From Venturia oleaginea (lineage: Eukaryota > Ascomycota > Dothideomycetes > Venturiales > Venturiaceae): a DNA stretch of 64,000 nt. The position numbers and the translations under genes were made by a program. Numbering within the stretch: position 1 is the stretch's first letter; each line of letters starts with the position of its first letter. Positions 47,181-59,169 of the stretch are shown in pieces. The stretch covers positions 558,001 through 622,000 of the forward strand of contig JABMLP010000019.1 in the NCBI GenBank assembly GCA_013176395.1, given 5' to 3'. The notes beneath the pieces are model-generated. The model was not told the DNA's origin. It saw only the letters and a list, made by a program, of their open reading frames with translations, and did not search any database.

Positions 47181-50100
47181 TCAAGCAACAGCACCTCTCC
47201 CACCAATCTTCGCCAAAGCATCTCTCTGCTCTTGAGATAAATGAACCTCAGGCAATGGAAGCTTTCCCCTTCCTCCAACCGGTTTATCCATAAATCCAAT
47301 CTGAACCAAGTAACTCAACGATCTGCCTACAAGCTCAACAGTAACATGATCAGCAACCTCGCCTAATTTTCGGATCTTCGCGTCTTCTGCCAAAACAGCT
47401 TTGACGTTGGCGTTATCAAGTGGAGGACTTCTGGAATCGTTGGGAAGATCAGTGACAGCGAGGTGGTAAAGAGGGAGTAAAGCATGTTCAGAGCGTTTGG
47501 CGTCGATGGTGGTTTTGACATAATCTTCCAAGACGTATGTCCAGCCATCGTATTCAGTCTTGCCGACTCTGTATCCATAGGTTGACAGGGCACCCAGGTA
47601 ATTCGTGTATGTGATTGTCCTCGCGGTGGCGTTGAGGACGCGCATGTCTGGTGGTGGGGAAGAGGCGGCCGCGATGCAGATTCGGGCGACGCCGTCGACT
47701 GGCATGCAATTGATGAAGTTATCGTCTCCGAGATCGGGGTAGAGGTGGATTTGGTCACATCCCTTGAGGATTCTGACCAAGAAATCGTCGGTCACTGTTG
47801 TGCCTAGCTTGCTTTCGGCGGTTACGTATCCAGGACGGATGATGGCGCCTCGTAAGCCTTTCTTGCCGGCATCACGCAGAAGTCCTTCGCAAACCCTGTA
47901 GCATCGTGTTAGTAAATTGTCGCACCGTGTCTTGGGACGAAACCCTACCATTTGGATTGTCCATAACCAGTGTGAAGTCCCTGCTCACTACCAATGAGCT
48001 CATCGGACTCAGGCAGAGGAGTCAAGTTTTTTCCCTTCAAGAAGTGGTCTGTGTCGAGGACGGAGGTAGAACTGATAAATATCATCTCTTTCGCTCTGCC
48101 GATACTGCATAACTTGAGCAGTTCTACAGTAGAGACGACATTGGAGGCTCGCAGAGTAGAGTAGTCTAGCACCCAATGCACACGCGCGCCATTTTGTATG
48201 ATGACATCGACGTCTCCAGTTAGATTCGCCCAGTCAGGCTTTTCGATACCCAATCTCGGCTTCTCAAGATCACCAACCACACACTCGACACGATCGTCAC
48301 ACTCCAAGCCGTATGCTTTGCATGTGTTTTTGACTCTGTCAAGGCCTTCTTGAGCACTCTTAGCTCGCGCATGAACGATGATACGTCCAAACCTTGATTT
48401 GTCCTGGCACAGTTGGTGGATGATATGACTTCCGAGGAAACCCGTGCCACCAGTAATAAAGACAGTCTTTGGAAAGGAAGAAGCAACAGTCGTCTCGAAT
48501 CTGGCTGGAAGTTCTGCGGAAAGCTTCTTCCTATCGCTGGAGTAGAAGAATTCGGACTGCTTGGGCACGCTGTCGTCGGCATTCATTTCAAGACCTAGAG
48601 GATCACGTAATCGCTCGATCTCAGTTGCAAAGCCTCTCAGCGTCGGACTTTGGAAAAGAGCGCCGAGTGAAAGGTTGACTCCTGAAAATTCGGTGCGAAG
48701 ATCGAGTAGCACGTACTGAGCAATCAAAGAATGGCCTCCAAGATCGAAGAAGTTGTCTTCCGGTGCCACTGTTCTTGCGGAGACAATATTAGAAAGGTGC
48801 TTCGCCCATACCTTTGCAATTTTCTTCTCGGTATCGCTAAGCGCAGCTTGATCGTACGAAGGTCTTCTTATTGAGCTTCGGAGTTCTCCTGGTTCCGGGA
48901 ATGGTAGTACTCGCTTGTCGACTTTTCCATTCGGATTCAGCGGCATAGAAATCAGAGGTATGAAAACGGTAGGGACTGCGTATACCGGAAGCTTGGTCTT
49001 GAGGTAGTCTCTTATGTCGTTCCTAAGGGTCTCAAATGTACGCAAGAGTGTAGCCATTGAGTTGTCTTGGGGAGGAGCCAGGAGACTCTTGCCCTGCTTC
49101 TTCTGCCACTCTTCCCAGCTCTTGATCTCTGGCACAAAGTATGATACCAGATTCGGTTCTTCATCCTTATCTCGACGGACCAAGGTGACGTTCTCTCTGA
49201 TCAAGGGATGTCGTGATAAGTGCGTATCGATCTCTCCAAGCTATGTTGGTGTTAGTCCATGCACGAAAGAAGAGATAGTACAACCGCAAATGCATACCTC
49301 GATTCGGAAACCACGAATCTTGACTTGATCGTCGACTCGTCCGACCATTGCCACATTTCCATCTTCCATATACTTGCCCAAATCTCCACTCCGGTAAAGA
49401 CGATCTCGGATCTTAAAATCTTTTCGCCAGGGCTCGTTGCCGTTCGCTGCGGACTTTCCGTGCCATGAATCCGTGAACCAGTCTGGCGTGGCGAAATTAG
49501 CTAAAAGTCTCCCTCAGATCTTCTTGGGGGACTCTCACTTGTCACGAATTTCTGTTCATTAAGCTCCGACAATCCTCTGTAGCCACCAGCAAGACCACCT
49601 GCTCTGACGTAGACTTCTCCAACCTCATTGATTTGGCAGATTTTGTTCTTGTCTTCACGATTCACAACTAAAAGTTGAACATCCTGCATACCTTTGCCAG
49701 CAGGTATCACATCAGGCATGCTATCCATGAATGTCGGATCTGAGGCCCGACTAGGTAGCTCGTAATAACTGACGGATCTCTGGGTTTCTGTTGTGCCATA
49801 CATATTGATGATGTTCACATTGGGAGCCAGGTTCTGGAGCTTCTGGCAATCTCTCTTCAGGAGTAGATCACCGACGAAGAACACACGACGAAGATTGGGT
49901 ATCTGACATGTTGCGCCTCCGATTAGAATCTGTTTCGACCATCATGTTAGTTCTGAAAATAATCCACTCGTATATCGACATACCTGACCCATAGCGGGGG
50001 TTAGGTGAGAAACTGTTGCTCCTTCTCTTCGACACCATTCTGCCAGAGCTTGATGCATGATATATTCCTTGGGAGGCACAAGAAGGGTCGCACCTAGGAA

Positions 50101-51164
50101 GAGAGGGGTAAAAACATCTCGCTGAATTGGGTCATGAGCGATTCCCGAAAGCATGGTAAATCGGTCGTTCTCTGTCAATTTGAACTGGTCGGACATCCAT
50201 GGAAAGTACTTGGGAAGGGAATAATGTCGCCCGGATACACCTTTTGGGCGACCTTCAGAGCCACTTGTAAAACTCAGCGTTGGAGCATCATCGGGTCCAA
50301 TTTCAACGTTTGGCGACTTCTTTGCTGTCGCGTCGGCAGATGCAAACGTGTCTTGTCCGTTTTCGCTTTTGCCAGAGAGTAAAGTGCCGTCATCCTGGAG
50401 CATGAGTCCTGGGATCTCGGTGCGCAAGTCTAGCTTTGAAGTGATGAAATCTCTGACTTGATCGGAGAGATGCCCTGCTTCTTCCACTGTTTTCTGAATC
50501 ACCACCAACGCTCGCGGCTGCGCGACGTCCAAGTAGATGACTTGACGATCAGGCGGATAGAGAGGATCCTATGAACGCGTTAGCTTCCCGTGTCCATAGA
50601 AGCTATTTCACAACTGCCAGAGATATCACGTCCTTGAGTTGTTGCCAAGTTCCCAGATGGCGGTTAGGAGTGATGCTTCTGAATTTCATGGTACTCACAA
50701 TGACTGAAAATGCTGCACCAGCCTTCAAAATGCCCATTATGGCCACAACGAGATCCACGCCTGATCAAAGTCAGCCATGATCTGCATTGCTTCAGCTGTC
50801 TGACCCACCTCTGTAGGCATAGGTCATCACTATCTCGCCCTTGGAAATGGCATTCTTGACCAAGTCATTTGCTAAGATATTTGATGCTTCATGTATCTGC
50901 TTATAGGTCTTGTGTCACCTGTCAGTCGTAGTTGGGTGAAAGGGCAGGGTCACCATCTCACAAATTCTCTCCTTGGCAACGTGCTGGACGCGGTCTCGAT
51001 GACACAGATCCGATCCGGGTGCTTCTGAGCATTTTTGTCGAAGGATTCATGAATAGCCTGCTGGAAATCGTCCTACTTGTGCATTAACAGAAAAGTTCAG
51101 GTCTTTTGTGGTCTTGACTCACCCAATGGAGGTCAATTGTCGGATCTGGGATGAGATTGGCCAT
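47181..51164 (-). CDS. LYS2: Lys2-type aminoadipate reductase-like enzyme (A-T-R), 9 exons
   Basis: Exons: 51164-51123, 51072-50962, 50908-50809, 50760-50699, 50568-49984, 49929-49539, 49482-49298, 49240-47949 and 47895-47181; all phases agree and give 1160 aa. The adenylation domain ([49 protein letters not shown]) is followed by a thiolation domain with [10 protein letters not shown] (phosphopantetheine Ser about 663) and an NAD(P)H-dependent reductase (TGGTGFLG about 755-762, then YGQSKW). Lys2 reduces alpha-aminoadipate to its semialdehyde in fungal lysine synthesis. Known fungal Lys2 proteins are near 1400 aa; the roughly 230-residue N-terminal region is missing, and only 254 bp separate this start from the divergent MRI1 gene. 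It is either a shortened Lys2 or a paralog with another acid substrate. Confidence 0.88.
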
Positions 51165-51418
51165 AATGAGAGTATATTGAAAGTTCGAAGAGAGTCAATG
51201 GTGAGATATCTTCATATGTCGTGCGCGAATTAGATGGTGACTCGGATGCAATTTTGGGCCGTCATGCGGAAGCTCGGACCTTCGGATCAGTTCGCAATTT
51301 ATTTTCTCGAGCGACGACGGACTTGTCACTTTTCACTTGACTAAAACTCCAAAGACTGGTCGAAATGCCAGGGACAAGGCATCAGAGCCCGAGATCGTGG
51401 TTATAAAGAGCCTGGAAA
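51165..51418. promoter_or_regulatory. bidirectional promoter with two TGACTC cores
   Basis: The only DNA between the divergent start codons of the LYS2-like and MRI1 genes. GAGTCA at 51192-51197 and TGACTC at 51238-51243 are inverted copies of the Gcn4/CpcA (CPC1) core, which activates amino-acid synthesis genes in fungi when amino acids are scarce. Binding is inferred from the motif only. Confidence 0.5.
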
Positions 51419-52744
51419 ATGGTCCTCGAAGCAATCAAATACACGCGAGGCTCACTCCTAATCCTCGATCAACTGCAACTCCCATACACAACCCACTTCG
51501 ATGAGATCCACAACTCAACAGACTCATGGCATGCCATCAAAGAAATGCGCACTCGCGGTGCACCCGCAATCGCCATCGTTGCAGCTCTGGCTCTGGCCGT
51601 CGAGCTCACAAACTCAACTCTATCATCAGTGCCAGAGGAAGTCGCCGATTTCATAATCGAGAAATTGGACTTTCTCGTCACTTCCAGACCAACAGCAGTG
51701 AATCTTGCTGATGCCGCTGCAAAACTACAAAATGTGGTACAAGATGCTAGCAAAAAGGGAGCAGATGTAAGAGAAGCATATGTAGCAGCTGCAGAAAACA
51801 TGTTGGTCGACGATGTCTCCGACAACAAGGCTATCGGAAAACATGGCGCCGAGTGGATCATCAGAAACACAAAATACACGGACGAAGGAGGCGTCAGCGT
51901 CCTGACGCATTGCAACACCGGGTACCTACATGCCCTCTCCTCTTTCAAAAAAACCAATCCAACTAACAACAGCCCAGCTCCCTCGCAACAGCAGGCTACG
52001 GCACAGCCCTCGGCGTAATCCGCTCCCTCCACACCACCGCCTCCCTCAAACAAGCCTTTTGCACAGAAACCCGCCCCTACAACCAAGGCTCCCGCCTCAC
52101 AGCCTTCGAACTCGTCCACGACGACATCCCGGCGACGCTAATCACAGACTCCATGGCCTCGGCCTTGCTAAAACTCAAAGGTCCAACGGAGAGAATAGCA
52201 GCGATAGTAGTTGGTGCCGATCGCGTCGCCGCAAACGGTGATACTGCAAATAAAATCGGTACCTATCAACTCGTGAGTCTTCCTATTCCTGTTCCTTTTC
52301 CTTTTCCTCATCCCCCCCTCTTCTTCCCCCCCCTCCTCTCTCCTTTCTACAATCTCCGCTAAAAGGAATCCGTAGGCAATAACAGCAAAACACCACGCCG
52401 TAAAATTCCTCGTCGCAGCACCACGCACAACCATCGATCTGAAAACCCCAACCGGCGACTCCATCATCATCGAAGAGCGCGCAGGCAACGAAATGACATT
52501 TATCAAAGGTCCAAAATACAACGGTACAGTTCTGAACAAAGATATCGTTGAAACGGTCGCCATCGCCGCCGAGGGAATCAACGTGTGGAATCCCGCCTTC
52601 GATGTCACGCCTGCTGAACTCATCGACGGTATAATAACCGAGGTCGGTGTTGCTGAGAAAGATGAGAATGGGAAGTTCGATTTGAAGGCTCTATTTGGGG
52701 AGGGCGGAGTGGGGATGAAGCCATCGAGTATTGGGGGAGTGTAG
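51419..52744 (+). CDS. MRI1: methylthioribose-1-phosphate isomerase, 3 exons
   Basis: Converts 5-methylthioribose-1-phosphate to the ribulose form in the methionine salvage pathway (cytosol). Exons 51419-51921, 51978-52272 and 52376-52744 give 388 aa, the usual size. The first intron restores [18 protein letters not shown], which carries the active-site cysteine region; the second exon contains [20 protein letters not shown], with the catalytic aspartate of the GADR motif; the third contains [12 protein letters not shown]. It belongs to the eIF2B-alpha/beta/delta-like sugar-phosphate isomerase family; [12 protein letters not shown] N-terminal sequence separates it from true eIF2B subunits. 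It is divergent from the LYS2-like gene. Confidence 0.95.
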
Positions 52745-53097
52745 ATGTGGTATCCCATGGGGCTAGAATGCCTTACCCAAAAAACCTTACAAAATAAATT
52801 TTTTGGGATAAGAAGGTTTTCAGGGTTCTTCACCTTGAAGTCATAAACGTCATGCTGAATTACTACAAAGGGTATCGAGTGCGCATAATATCTAGAAAAA
52901 AACACCTCTTCCCATCTCTTAAACCATCTCATCCCATCAAAACGCCAATCAAAACACCCACTCCAAATCAGCCCAGATACCCCCAGAAGACCAAAACAAA
53001 AACATACCTCTCAACCTCTTCCCAACCCTCAACCCATCTAATCCCCACGGACCAATCGCAAAAACAAGCCACATCACACTTCCACCTCACGCCCCGC
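52745..53097. other. convergent 3' region, G-poor
   Basis: Separates the ends of MRI1 (plus) and a Zn2Cys6 regulator (minus). The plus strand from about 52900 is almost devoid of G and rich in A and C. No gene was seen. Confidence 0.5.
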
Positions 53098-55810
53098 TCA
53101 CCCAACAAACTCATCACTAACCAAACTCTCCCACGCCTTCCCGCTATCCCAAACCCTCTGCATCAACCTCCCCGCCTTCCCCATATGCGTCATCCCAAAA
53201 CTCTCAACAGTGCAGAGCCGACTCCTAATCTTATCCCGCTGTCCCTGCTCAAGCGCATGGCACCCCGCCGTAAAAAGCGGAAAAAGAATATTAGCCTCCG
53301 TCGTACTGCCAGGCCGAATCTTGTAAAGCGCAGCAACAATCTCCTTGACAGCTGTTTGAACTTCTGAATCTTCAAGGGGGATATTGAGAATGCGGCGGTC
53401 GATTTGGATGAGACCCGCCCAATGGAACATATCGTTGCATGCTATAATCTCAAGGGAGTCCCAACCAATCTCGTTGGCGCTGTCGGCGGACGAGCGGTAA
53501 GGACAGGGTTTATACACGTGTTCTCTTGCTTCGCGGAGATCGTGTTTGAGTTGTTCTGCTTGCGCAACGATGTTGGGTTGAGGACGCCAGTCGTCCCGAA
53601 CATCGCCGTTAGCATCGAGTCGATCGATTTCAACCTGTTGTGCTAGCGCGGCAACTCGAGCTAGGATCTTGACGCAGCGAGTTGTGAAGCCCAAGAGACA
53701 GTCGATTTGAAAGTCGCCTTCATCGGCGTCATCGTCATCGGCCCAGTAGATAGAGCTCAGGGGTTTGTCAATCTTTCGACCGCTAAGACTGCCCATCACA
53801 TCGAGGTAAGCAAACCATCGGCTGAGGAAATAGGAGACTTTGTCTTCTCGGTGTAGTGGTCTTGGGCCGCCTCGGGCTATTGTCATTTGTCGTGCCATTG
53901 AGAGGTGATCGCGCCATGGGATGTTCACTTCGAAAGCATTGGGTGAAAGTATTTCCAGCGAGGCAAGCATGATGGCCGTCGCCAAAGCCTCGATTGTAAT
54001 GGGTTTAGTTCCCATCAAAGCATGTCTCAGCTTGGGAAACAAATCCTTGACCCAAATTGCAATGCGATTTGCAGGCTCAGGGTGATTGAGCAACCTCGCT
54101 CTATGGCATGCCGAGTATGCCAGTAGAAGGTTCAGTAAATCAGGATCTTTCAAAGCCACTACTCTGTTGTCAGTCTTGCTTCATTCCCGAGCTTAGAAGT
54201 ACTTACTCTGCGGCAAAACCATACGGAATGGATTCATATCGCAATCATGCGGAACCAGAATCCTTGCCGTATGATTCAGAAAATGATGAAAATATAGCAA
54301 ATTCATCCCATTTTCCAGAAGCTGAGGCGGCAACGGCTCAAGGTCCTGGGGTATCTTGATCGCAACCGGTTTCGCATAGTATCCACCAGGCTCAAAAGCC
54401 ATGTCTCGCGAACGTTGGCCAAACTCAGCCGCAAAATCATTAGTAGGAAAAACCGGGTCATCATTGAATGTGTGTTCACGCGAAACTGGTGGACTGAAGA
54501 TCATGATTGCGTCCGCATCATTATTCCTTGGGGTATCGAAATCCAGTCTGCCTAAATCGTAGCCATACGTCGTTGTTCGTTCCAGATTGCTTTCAATGGG
54601 GTATTGCCTCAAAGAAGGCCTGTACACCGGTCTCGGCTCTTCATCTGGATCATTGATCAACGAAGCCACAGACAGCCTGCGCAAATCTGGTGGATCGTGT
54701 GCAAATGTAGTATTGTACTGAGGCAAGGGTGTAATTGCAGATCTTGGACCATTCCGCAACTGCTCTTCATATGATGCTACCGAGGAACCAGGTGTGAGAG
54801 GAGAAGCCTGATATGGGCTGAATGGTGTCAGGAAGTCCAGGTTTGGTGATGGTACGTTTGATACTGTTGATCTGGTGTCGGATCCAAACACAGAGTCAAT
54901 TGGCAGTCCACGTGGACTCCCAGGCATTGACAACCCTTCACCAAAATTGCCCACTCGCATGCGCTTTGCCCGATGGTCCAGCGTCGAAGGAGGCTCCTCG
55001 CTATACGTATGCGCACGGGCTGGTGGTGAGGAAAGACCTCGGAAGGGAGGCAGCATATTCGCTGGAGAGTCGTGAGGAGATAGGCTGCTGTCTCCGGAGA
55101 AGGCAGGACTAGGATTTGAGAGGGAAGGTGAAGGGTATTCGGTACTCGGTCGAAAGGTGAAAAGGCGGTGCTCAGAGCTGGGAGCGGATGTGATGTTCGC
55201 TCTGGGCAATGGAGAAGGCATAGAAGCTGCCATGCCTATCGATGTGTCCGTCTGAACATCTGGATGCACCGAGTACTCATTTCCATACCCAGATTCATGT
55301 CCAAACGTGTGTAGCGATCTCGAATGGCTGTGTCCAAGCGGTCTCATAAGCTCCGGGTCTATCTGAAGCGGGGAATGGGAGGACGAGGGAGTAAGGTTCG
55401 AATGAGATCTGGCATGGCGGATCTTAATCGTATGTTTCGGGGAGCTCGCAAAGGTCGATCTCGAGGGCGAGGGAGTCGAATGTCCCGTCAAGGCTTCTGG
55501 AGTGGGAAAGACGATGGTCGAGGGACTGCTCTCAGCACTGCGCGAGTCGAATTGGAAGCCACCTTCATTCTTGTTCTTGATCCTCCCACCCCAGTTCAGG
55601 CGTATGGAATAGTCGCACGCTTCTCCTTGTCGGTCGCAATTCAGACAGCGCGGTTTCTCCTCCCCGCACTTCACTTTGCGCGCTTTGCACGGCCTATGGG
55701 TGGCACAATATTAGCTGGGCGATTGAGTGCAATACATTTATGCCTCACCAGCAGCCAGTCCGACTTCTCTTCTTGGGCTCGGGCGCACCTTCTTTCTTGG
55801 GTCGTGGCAT
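53098..55810 (-). CDS. Zn2Cys6 transcription factor, 3 exons
   Basis: A nuclear DNA-binding regulator. Exons 55810-55749, 55693-54207 and 54158-53098 give 869 aa. The first intron sits inside the zinc cluster: splicing joins GCW to PCKARKVKCGEEKPRCLNC and yields C-X2-C-X6-C-X6-C-X2-C-X6-C, the classical spacing. A basic segment (PRPKKEGAPEPKKRSR) precedes it. Residues about 60-400 are Ser/Pro-rich and disordered; the C-terminal half is helical with the usual fungal-regulator features (LLNLLLAYSACHRARLL, ALATAIMLASLEILS, RWFAYLDVMGSLSG). It resembles regulators with the fungal-specific domain Fungal_trans_2. Targets unknown. A similar gene follows on the same strand. Confidence 0.92.
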
Positions 55811-56279
55811 GCTGGCGATTTGCGACACGAGGGGTACAAATAGTAGCGACGCGGGAGGCACGAGCGTCTGGTCGATTCGAAGTGTGAGGATCAGGAGTGA
55901 ATTGGTGTAGATTCAATTCGACACCAAACGAAGGTAGCTGTACTCCATGGTCGTGGGAAACGAAGAAGGCACTGAGTGACTGAGCGCAGCGAGCACTCCG
56001 CCCCTCTTCATGGTAAAGATGCAGCCACAAACTCGACTTGGCGAATCATCCAGACACTTGCCATCATACATCACATACTTACTTCGACATGGGAACTTCT
56101 GAGAACATCCATCATCGAAATCTGGGTTATCAATTTTGTCTACGCGAGCTTGCCTTACCTCTTTGGGTGCCTTCGCTCTGGAATGGGTAACTGTCTGGTC
56201 TCTGTATTGGGTCTGGACAGTCACAATCATCATTATCAACCAGATTTTACGATTCAGCAACAAATTACTACACTCGTCT
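55811..56279. other. intergenic region between the two Zn2Cys6 genes
   Basis: Promoter of the downstream regulator and 3' flank of the upstream one. Minus-strand open frames here are shadows and have no domain. Confidence 0.5.
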
Positions 56280-59169
56280 TCACCAAGATAATCCAGTTCC
56301 AGTGAATGGCCAAATCTCGTCCAACTGCGACCAACTGAGATCGCCGCCTTGCATTGCGAAATTGTCCAACGGTAGATTTTCCATACTCTGCATCTGCATA
56401 TCAGGAGCCTATCATTATCAGTCAGTACACAAACTCTCACAGACGTACACCGCCGTACTTACCGTTAATTGATTCCCAGTAGTTCCAGCAAGAGAAGCAA
56501 GAGCTCCGGCTGCCGTGTGTGCATTTAACGTTACCTCCTGTGCCGAGATAACATTGTGGAACAACTTTGTAAGACGATCCACCATGCCCTGAACATGATC
56601 ATTGAGCTTGTGTGGTGCAAAGGCCGATTCGAGCATTCCATAACCTGAGACCAGGAACCACAGCTGCCCGTAGTGCTCGCCAAGTCGGAGAATTTTTTCT
56701 TCGAGTAAAGCTATGCCTTGTTCCACCTTGTTTGAGTAGTGTTGACCGAGACTCTGTATGAAAATGTCGCCTTGATTTGTTGTCAGTTGATAGCATGAGT
56801 GACAAGAGAGAGCGTGACTCACTCTTCAGTGATCCCCAAAGAACCATATTGTGGCACATCGCCATGGACGCTCGGAAGACATCATCTCGGAGAACGTTAA
56901 GAGTATGCAGACTCCGTCCGGCTAGCTTTAGATGCAATTCAAGAATCCGATTTGCGTTGTTGACGCACATCATCTTGGAATACTTGTAGCGCGGATTCGT
57001 CCCAATTCGTCTCGCAAAGGGTATGTGTAGAGAAAGCTGAAATTGTCGCAACTGAACGTCAAGCAGCACTGCCGGTACCATCGCAACATTCTCCGATTCC
57101 ATAGCAGAATGCACCCACTTGGGCAACGATTCAAGCGCTTTGGTGATTCGCTCATCGTAGGACAGGAGGTCATCGTAGGAAAGACGAGCTGAAGTATTGT
57201 TGATGAGATCATTCAGTGTAACCCGTAATTGCAGGCTTTCATTCGACAATCGCAGGTACGAAGATGCTGTGAAGATCTCCCTCGTCTCAGGACCCGGCAG
57301 AGAAGGCGAACCAACCCCAAACTCCTCGTCGCTAAGATTTGAAGGGACACCGCAATCTGCAATCAATGCCGTACGGGAAGACGGCAGGCCTCTGTCGAAG
57401 CTCACTTGTAATTCTAGCTCAACCATAGCCGCCCAAATCCGCCGTCTCATCTCGCGTTCGTACGCCGAATTCTGTTGCTTGTGTGGTCCGCTCCCGGGCT
57501 TCTCGTTTACCAAGATCTTATCAATCTTAGTCGGATCCTGGTGTAAGCCAGTCGCGAGTCCAAAGTTCAAGAGCGCAGTAGCGTTTTCCCACAGCTGTTT
57601 TGATTTGATGCAGTTGACCTGTTTTGCGAGATAGAGCAAGATTCTAATTTGGAATGCCTCTATAGTCAGGTGCTTCCTACTTTGACGGTTTAGCCAGCTT
57701 TCGCAGGCATCGATCCATTCCATAGCCTGTTCTCTCCCAGTAGAACTGAGGCCATGGTAAGTGTTGTGAGCTGGCGACTGTGGTCTGAGACATCGGACAA
57801 TGCACAAGATGAGCAGTATTATGGCAGTAAAAGATTCGTCGGTGTTATTCGGATTCTGCCAGAATGCTTGATACTGTGAAATGAATGTTGGTCGATGAAG
57901 CACACGATATGTACTCTCCATGAGGTCCCAGTAAAGCTCTACATTCTGATCCACCGTTTCTTTATCCGGGAAATGTCCGAAAAGGCTGATTACCTGAGAA
58001 ATTGGCGCAAGCTTCTTCTCTGTGCGCACCTTTTTCCTGATACTTTCAGCCTCTTTTCGCACCTTCGACAAGGCACTGCTGCGGACCGTCGGATCACTCA
58101 AGAAGATCTTGAACTCAGGGAACTGTTATGGTGAGCATTAGACTGGCGATTAAGAGTGGACATGGTAGACAGAATCAGCCATATGCCAAACAGTAAGTAC
58201 GTACAAATTTTAAAATCAAGTGAGAATTGAGGACGGCACTCATGGGCGATGAAGGACCGTAGAATTGAGTCTTGAACCCCTTACCCCGAAACACAAAAGC
58301 ATCCTCGCCTCCGATGGCAACAGTATCAGGGGGCTTCCGATTTTCTTCCATGTCTGAAAGGAGGTGATTATCAAATCGACCAAACATAGAACTCGGATTG
58401 TCGATAGCCTGTGATTGTCCGTTGCGATGTTCCAAAGTGGAAGAGATAGGCTCTGAGCGAGTCAATCGAGCTTCTAGACTTGCGATACGCTCCGCCTGCC
58501 GCTGAATGATGGAATACACATCTTCTTGTGGAGCGGGTTGATGAGTCAAATGGTAGCCATTTTGGTAAGCCGAATCGTCATGTCGAGGTCTTGACGCAGG
58601 TGGAGGGCCCAGTCTGCCAGAGTCAGTATAACACTTCCACAGGGTTGCCGTCGGTTGATGTCCTTCTTCTGTTCATCTCCACAGATCCAGCTATTCAATA
58701 GCAGTCGCTCAAGTTGAGATCAGTATCACTGAGTTTCTGGCAAAAGCAAAGAAATACATTGCCAGAATTTTAGAGATATCGGTCTCGAATCAGACATCAT
58801 ATACTTTGTTGAGTGGTATGTTGAAGGGACATCAATCATAGACCTGCCTTCAATTGAACTCATCAATGTCCAGTAATTCGAAAGGGAGATCTAGGTTTTC
58901 GGGGGAAAAGAATGGTGAACTCACTGACCACCCATCGCTAAGCCATCCTCTCCAGTGTAACCACTCGGTGCCGTATCGTACACACATGTTGAAGCATTGC
59001 CGGAGGCGTGACATCGTCCACATACTGGGAATGATCGATCGCAGCGGAGTTTTCTGCGTCGACAATCGTAGCACGCGAAGGTTCGACGTTTGCGCTTCCG
59101 ACCCGAGGCCGAGTCTGCTGGTTCCGGAGATTCGGATTGATGAGGTGAATTTGCAGACTGAGAAGCCAT
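56280..59169 (-). CDS. Zn2Cys6 transcription factor with fungal_trans domain, 5 exons
   Basis: Exons: 59169-58925, 58613-58205, 58122-56823, 56770-56463 and 56408-56280, in phase, giving 796 aa. The zinc cluster near residues 33-62 reads C-X2-C-X6-C-X6-C-X2-C-X8-C (CYDCRRRKLRCDRSFPVC, then GRC), preceded by GRKRKRRT. A short coiled coil (IIQRQAERIASLEARL) follows, as expected for dimerisation. The middle region is a fungal_trans domain (VELYWDLMESTYRVLHRPTF, WLNRQSRKHLTIEAFQIRIL, RRRIWAAMVELELQVSFDRG). The last exon encodes an acidic, aromatic tail (DLSWSQLDEIWPFTG) of the type often found in activation regions. It is a separate paralog group from the preceding regulator. Targets unknown. Confidence 0.93.

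Noticed and set aside
47181..51164. Reading the adenylation-thiolation-reductase gene as part of a large NRPS cluster.
   Set aside because: Sequence motifs follow Lys2 through adenylation, thiolation and reductase domains, and no condensation domain, tailoring enzyme or other biosynthetic gene is adjacent.
52168..52932. Minus-strand frame of 254 codons opposite MRI1.
   Set aside because: It is antisense to the well-supported second and third MRI1 exons and has no domain.
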